Shown here piece after piece: positions 60,315 through 64,000 of a DNA stretch of 64,000 bases. Made by a program: the position numbers and the translations under genes. Location of the stretch: positions 1 through 64,000 of the forward strand of contig JAQTTH010000023.1 of NCBI GenBank assembly GCA_028710895.1. Reading direction: 5' to 3'. The DNA comes from Paludibacter sp. Its GTDB lineage: Bacteria > Bacteroidota > Bacteroidia > Bacteroidales > Paludibacteraceae. The notes below the pieces were generated by a model. It was not told where the DNA came from and did not search any database. It saw nothing but the letters and a program-made list of their open reading frames with translations. The number at the start of each line of letters is the position of its first letter. Positions within the stretch are counted from its first letter, which is position 1.

Positions 60315-61340
60315 ATGATAATCAGATCTAAAGCACCTTTGCGTTTAGGATTAGCCGGTGGTGGAAGTGATGTTTCTCCTTACAGTGATCAATTTGGAGG
60401 TTCAATTTTAAATGCAACGATTAATTTGTATTCTTATTGTACTATTGTTGAACAAGATGACAATTTAATAAAATTAAATGCCCCAGATATCGACTGTAGT
60501 GTAGAATATGTATTATCTTCTGTTCTACCAATTAATGGAATATTAGATCTACACAAAGGAGTTTACAATAGAATAATTAAGGATTACAATTTAGATGCAC
60601 TATCATTCTCTATAACTACTTATTCTGATGCTCCTCCTGGTAGTGGTTTAGGCTCGTCATCTACTATGGTAGTTTCTATCGTAAAGGCTTTTGTAGAATG
60701 GTTAAATTTACCGCTGGGTGAATATGAAATTGCTAGACTAGCTTATGAGATTGAAAGGTTCGACTTACGATTAAGTGGTGGTAAACAGGATCAATATGCA
60801 GCTGCATTTGGTGGTTTTAATTTTATGGAATTCAAAAAAGATGAGCAAGTAATTGTAAATCCATTAAGGGTGAAACGTTGGATTATTGATGAATTAGAAG
60901 CATCTATGATTCTTTACTATACAGGTGCTTCACGTTCGTCAGCGATGATAATTGATGAACAAAAGAAAAACACGATATCAGGTAATATAATTGCTATTGA
61001 AGCCATGCATCGTATAAAGCAAAGTTCAATAGATATGAAAGATGCAATATTGAAAGGCGATATTTCTAAGTTTGGAAAGATACTTGGAAGTGGATGGGAG
61101 GATAAAAAGAAGATGGCTACATCAATATCAAATTCACATATTGATTCAATATTCGATGTTGCTTTGAGTGCTGGAGCATTGACAGGAAAAGTTTCTGGTG
61201 CCGGTGGTGGTGGATTCATAATGTTTGTTGTAAATCCAATAGATAAAGTAAAAGTTGTAAAGAAATTAAATTGTCTTGATGGTAAAGTTGTTGATTTTCA
61301 ATTTAGTGAAGGTGGGTGTCACGGCTGGAAAATATTTTGA
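60315..61340 (+). CDS. hddA: D-glycero-alpha-D-manno-heptose 7-phosphate kinase
   Basis: A 341-aa GHMP kinase that phosphorylates C1 of D-glycero-D-manno-heptose 7-phosphate, giving the 1,7-bisphosphate. It has [22 protein letters not shown] at the start, the ATP loop [14 protein letters not shown], and [14 protein letters not shown] at the third motif. Length and pattern match HddA rather than galactokinase. It completes the GDP-heptose route in this locus. Confidence 0.92.
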   Translation: MIIRSKAPLRLGLAGGGSDVSPYSDQFGGSILNATINLYSYCTIVEQDDNLIKLNAPDIDCSVEYVLSSVLPINGILDLHKGVYNRIIKDYNLDALSFSITTYSDAPPGSGLGSSSTMVVSIVKAFVEWLNLPLGEYEIARLAYEIERFDLRLSGGKQDQYAAAFGGFNFMEFKKDEQVIVNPLRVKRWIIDELEASMILYYTGASRSSAMIIDEQKKNTISGNIIAIEAMHRIKQSSIDMKDAILKGDISKFGKILGSGWEDKKKMATSISNSHIDSIFDVALSAGALTGKVSGAGGGGFIMFVVNPIDKVKVVKKLNCLDGKVVDFQFSEGGCHGWKIF

Positions 61341-61377
61341 TATTTTTCACGTAAATTGATTATGAAAATTTAAAAGA

Positions 61378-62502
61378 ATGAGAATTATTATTATTGGTCC
61401 GGCGTTTCCTTATCGTGGAGGTTTAGCAGCTTTTAATGAACAATTAGCACGTGAATATATTAAACAAGGTAATGACGTTGAGATAATTACTTATACTGTG
61501 CAATATCCAGGTTTCTTGTTCCCTGGTAAAACTCAATATTCTACTGAAACTGCACCTTCAGATTTGACAATTACAAGAAAAATAAATGCGCTTAATCCAC
61601 TAAATTGGTTTTCTGTTGGACAGTTTTTAAAAAGTAAATCTGCAGACAAAATAATATTCTGTTATTGGATGGCCTTTATGTCACCTTGTTTAGGTACAAT
61701 TAGTCGTCTAGCGAAATCATCAAAGACTCAGGTGATTGCAATAATTCATAATATGATTCCACATGAGCGAACAATCCTAGACATTATTTTACCTCGATAC
61801 TTTATTAAGTCAATAGATGGTTTCGTAGCAATGTCGGAATCAGTTATAGTTGATATAAATAAATTTGATTCAGAAAATAAACCAAAAGTGATGACACCAC
61901 ATCCTATATATGATCATTATGGTTCTATATTAGATAAAAAAAAATCAGCCTATAAACTAGGATTAAAAAGCGATTTTTCGTATATTTTATTTTTTGGCTT
62001 TATAAGATATTATAAAGGATTGGATTTACTTTTAGAAGCCTTCTCCGATTCTCGTTTAAGAAAACTTCCAATTCGATTAATCATAGCTGGTGAATTCTAT
62101 GAAGATCGTAAGTTATATCTTGATATAATTGCTCGATTAGGACTTGAAGATTATATCGAACTTCGTACTGAATTCATACCCGACAACGAGGTGAAAAATT
62201 ATTTTAGTTTAGCAGATTTGATTGCTCAACCATATCGTTCAGCGACACAGAGTGGTGTAAGTCAAATTGCTTATCATTTTGAAAAACCGATGTTAGTTAC
62301 TAACGTTGGTGGTCTTGCCGAAATTGTCCCTAATGGTAAAGTAGGATATGTTGTAGCTCCAGATCCAATTCAGATAGCTGATGCTTTAGTTGATTTTTTT
62401 GTAAATAGTCGATCTGAAAAAATGATAGAAAATTTGAAAATTGAAAAACTTAAATTTTCGTGGTCACGTATGATTGAAGCAATTGATAATTTAGAAAAAT
62501 AA
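61378..62502 (+). CDS. Glycosyltransferase family 4
   Basis: A 374-aa GT-B glycosyltransferase. The N-terminal domain starts IIIIGPAFPYRGGLAAFNEQLA; the donor domain has YILFFGFIRYYKGLDLLLEA and the C-terminal QPYRSATQSGVSQIAY, in place of the usual E-x7-E pair. No membrane span. It follows hddA by 37 nt and is a candidate heptosyltransferase, which is inference from position. Confidence 0.88.
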   Translation: MRIIIIGPAFPYRGGLAAFNEQLAREYIKQGNDVEIITYTVQYPGFLFPGKTQYSTETAPSDLTITRKINALNPLNWFSVGQFLKSKSADKIIFCYWMAFMSPCLGTISRLAKSSKTQVIAIIHNMIPHERTILDIILPRYFIKSIDGFVAMSESVIVDINKFDSENKPKVMTPHPIYDHYGSILDKKKSAYKLGLKSDFSYILFFGFIRYYKGLDLLLEAFSDSRLRKLPIRLIIAGEFYEDRKLYLDIIARLGLEDYIELRTEFIPDNEVKNYFSLADLIAQPYRSATQSGVSQIAYHFEKPMLVTNVGGLAEIVPNGKVGYVVAPDPIQIADALVDFFVNSRSEKMIENLKIEKLKFSWSRMIEAIDNLEK

Positions 62503-62621
62503 AAATTGAAGATAAAATTATTTTATTAGATATGTAAACATATATAATTTTTTTTGATACAAATAGAACATAATTTTATGCTGATTATGAAATATCAATA
62601 AATTGATTTAAAGATATAACA

Positions 62622-63824
62622 ATGAAGTTAACTTCCGAAGATCTTCTTATTTTGTCAAGTATAAAAATAAATCCAACTATTATAGAAATTGAAAAGATAA
62701 ATACATTAATTTCTAAAGTCAATAATTGGGATTATTTCACAACAACTATTATTGATCGTGGTATTGGTCCATTATTTTATAAGAAAATACCTTTATTATC
62801 TAATCGTAATCTTATTCCTCAGTCAGTATATGTCAATCTTCAACAAGCATACTTTAAGACTTTTACACGTGGTGTTGTATTATATGAACATTTTCGGGTA
62901 TTAGGAGAGGCTTTATCCCTACAAGAAATTCCAATAATTGTCTTAAAGGGTATATACTTGTCGGAATGGCTATATCAGGATATTGGTTTACGACAATTTA
63001 GTGACATAGATTTATTGGTTAATGAGAAAGATGGATTGACAATTTTATCTTTATTACGAGATTTAGGTTATAGTCCAGTTTCAACAGAGTCAAATATATC
63101 TCAATTTGTTGAAAGTCAGTCAGAAATTGTTCATTATTCTCCAATGGTTCAAAATGGTGTTTCTATAGAAATACATATAAGATTACATCAAAGTGCAGAG
63201 AAATACAATCTGAATATCGATGAATTATGGAAAAATGCTATAAGCGTTAAAATAAACAACATTCATGTTTTAGCATTAAATACTACAGATTTACTTATTC
63301 ATCTTTGTGTACATTTAGACAAACATTTTCGAACTGGTCATGTCCAATTCACATGTTTCAATGATATCGTAAATGTTTTAGAAAATTGTTCAACAAAAAT
63401 TGATTGGAATGTATTAATTGAAATAAGCAAGAAATATAATTGTGAAAAAAATGTTTTCTTGTATATTTTATTGGTTAATAGATTTATGAATGCAAAAGTT
63501 CCGAATCATATAGTCCAAAACTATTCTATTTTGTTGAAAAAAAATGATATTCAACTTTTTTATAAATATTTAAATGGTTACAAGTCGATTGTATATGCTA
63601 ACCAAATCCCAGCGCACACTTTTAATATAAAAAAACTACCAAAACTTTCTCAAAAGCAAAAATATATATTTGATATTATATTTCCCTCTAAGGATTTTAT
63701 GCTTCAAAAGTATCATATAAAAAATTCATCTCTTTTCTTATTTTATTATCCTTACCGTTATTGGATAGGAGTGAAAGGAATTTTCAAATTGATTTTAAAT
63801 AGGAAAAATCAAATAAATAGCTAA
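62622..63824 (+). CDS. Nucleotidyltransferase family protein (NTP_transf_5)
   Basis: A 400-aa protein with the NTP_transf_5 pattern: IPIIVLKGIYLSEWLYQDIG, then RQFSDIDLLVNEKD with the Asp-x-Asp metal site, followed by LHQSAEKYNL and HLCVHLDKHF. NTP_transf_5 proteins occur in exopolysaccharide and peptide-modification loci; the substrate is unknown. It is the last gene of the locus, 119 nt after the GT4 gene, ahead of a strong terminator. Confidence 0.82.
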   Translation: MKLTSEDLLILSSIKINPTIIEIEKINTLISKVNNWDYFTTTIIDRGIGPLFYKKIPLLSNRNLIPQSVYVNLQQAYFKTFTRGVVLYEHFRVLGEALSLQEIPIIVLKGIYLSEWLYQDIGLRQFSDIDLLVNEKDGLTILSLLRDLGYSPVSTESNISQFVESQSEIVHYSPMVQNGVSIEIHIRLHQSAEKYNLNIDELWKNAISVKINNIHVLALNTTDLLIHLCVHLDKHFRTGHVQFTCFNDIVNVLENCSTKIDWNVLIEISKKYNCEKNVFLYILLVNRFMNAKVPNHIVQNYSILLKKNDIQLFYKYLNGYKSIVYANQIPAHTFNIKKLPKLSQKQKYIFDIIFPSKDFMLQKYHIKNSSLFLFYYPYRYWIGVKGIFKLILNRKNQINS

Positions 63825-63852
63825 GTGTTGGTAATTTCTGTATTATCAAGGA

Positions 63853-63892
63853 AACTGCCCCAATTTTGTTTACTTACAAAATTGGGGCAGTT
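63853..63892 (+). terminator. Terminator of the polysaccharide locus
   Basis: AACTGCCCCAATTTTGT pairs perfectly over 17 bp with ACAAAATTGGGGCAGTT around a TTACTT loop. It lies 28 nt past the last gene. The T-run after it is short but the stem is very stable. Confidence 0.8.
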
Positions 63893-63970
63893 CTTGTATT
63901 TGCTGAATTGTAGGTAAAACAAATGAGTAATGTTTGAAACCTAAATGTACAAGTTTGTAGATATATTGGA

Positions 63971-64000
63971 TATTCCGGTGATACTGACCATCCATTCCGG
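63971..64000. mobile_element. Possible IS21-family terminus (cut by window end)
   Basis: ATTCCGG occurs at 63972-63978 and again at 63994-64000, 22 nt apart, with GTGATACTGACCATCC between. Repeated short words of this kind form the ends of IS21-family elements (istA/istB) in Bacteroidetes. No transposase is visible because the window stops here. Confidence 0.35.

Noticed and set aside
1-64000. tRNA or rRNA genes
   Set aside because: I looked for conserved rRNA stretches and for tRNA T-arm GTTCRANNC plus CCA-type context in gaps and saw none; a covariance search would be decisive.

Overview
The window reads as chromosomal DNA of a Bacteroidota (Bacteroidetes) bacterium, most likely order Bacteroidales. 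Four things point there: -7 promoter boxes of the TAnnTTTG type with weak Shine-Dalgarno signals, an UpxY-type NusG paralogue at the head of a surface-polysaccharide locus, a type IX secretion (T9SS) C-terminal sorting domain, and typical Bacteroidetes families (RibBA fusion, five-repeat DUF349 protein, Wzi, propionate-type acyl-CoA carboxylase with a free biotin carrier). I cannot name the species. No rRNA, tRNA, CRISPR array, prophage or complete insertion sequence was seen.

Region 1 (1-4.4 kb, + strand) is accessory DNA. Two cassette-like segments (a secreted XAC2610-like protein; an HNH nuclease plus a secreted protein) are bounded by palindromes with TAAC...GTTA ends that resemble integron attC sites. 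A REP-associated tyrosine transposase (RAYT) follows, carrying a perfect 28-bp palindrome and simple repeats inside its reading frame, then a degenerate intergenic repeat array and a hypothetical protein with a good promoter.

Region 2 (4.5-22.3 kb, - strand) is a stress and envelope island. Bacterioferritin, an alpha/beta hydrolase and catalase look like one operon. A second long, tightly packed series holds a holin-X-like membrane protein, a 128-aa protein, an AI-2E transporter, a GH130 mannoside phosphorylase/mannosidase, a two-domain glycosyltransferase, a PIG-L deacetylase, a 51-aa protein, a GT4 glycosyltransferase, a 57-aa DUF6496-like protein, a GH100-like glycosidase, an acidic 108-aa protein and two universal stress proteins. 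A YtxH protein, a lipoprotein, a 40-aa basic protein and two secreted/outer-membrane proteins lie just upstream. I infer a stationary-phase or oxidative-stress unit that makes or remodels an unidentified glycan.

Region 3 (22.5-41.6 kb) is core metabolism: MnmE, an acetyltransferase, nucleoside phosphorylase, FolK, DUF349 protein, SDR, RibBA, LptF/G permease, START-like protein, cytidine deaminase, glucosaminidase-LysM, DciA-like DUF721, acyl-CoA carboxylase beta subunit with biotin carrier, CPBP protease, Nudix hydrolase, a kelch lipoprotein and Wzi.

Region 4 (41.7-63.9 kb, + strand) is a Wzx/Wzy-type capsule or exopolysaccharide locus: UDP-HexNAc dehydrogenase, UpxY, a large SLBB export protein, Wzz, a T9SS-targeted esterase-like hydrolase, Wzx, acetyltransferases, an epimerase, glycosyltransferases, Wzy, a complete GDP-D-glycero-alpha-D-manno-heptose gene set (gmhA, hddC, gmhB, hddA) and an NTP_transf_5 protein, closed by a strong hairpin. 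From about 48.2 kb the DNA is visibly more AT-rich, as expected for an exchangeable capsule segment. The last 30 bases resemble the terminal repeats of an IS21-family element.
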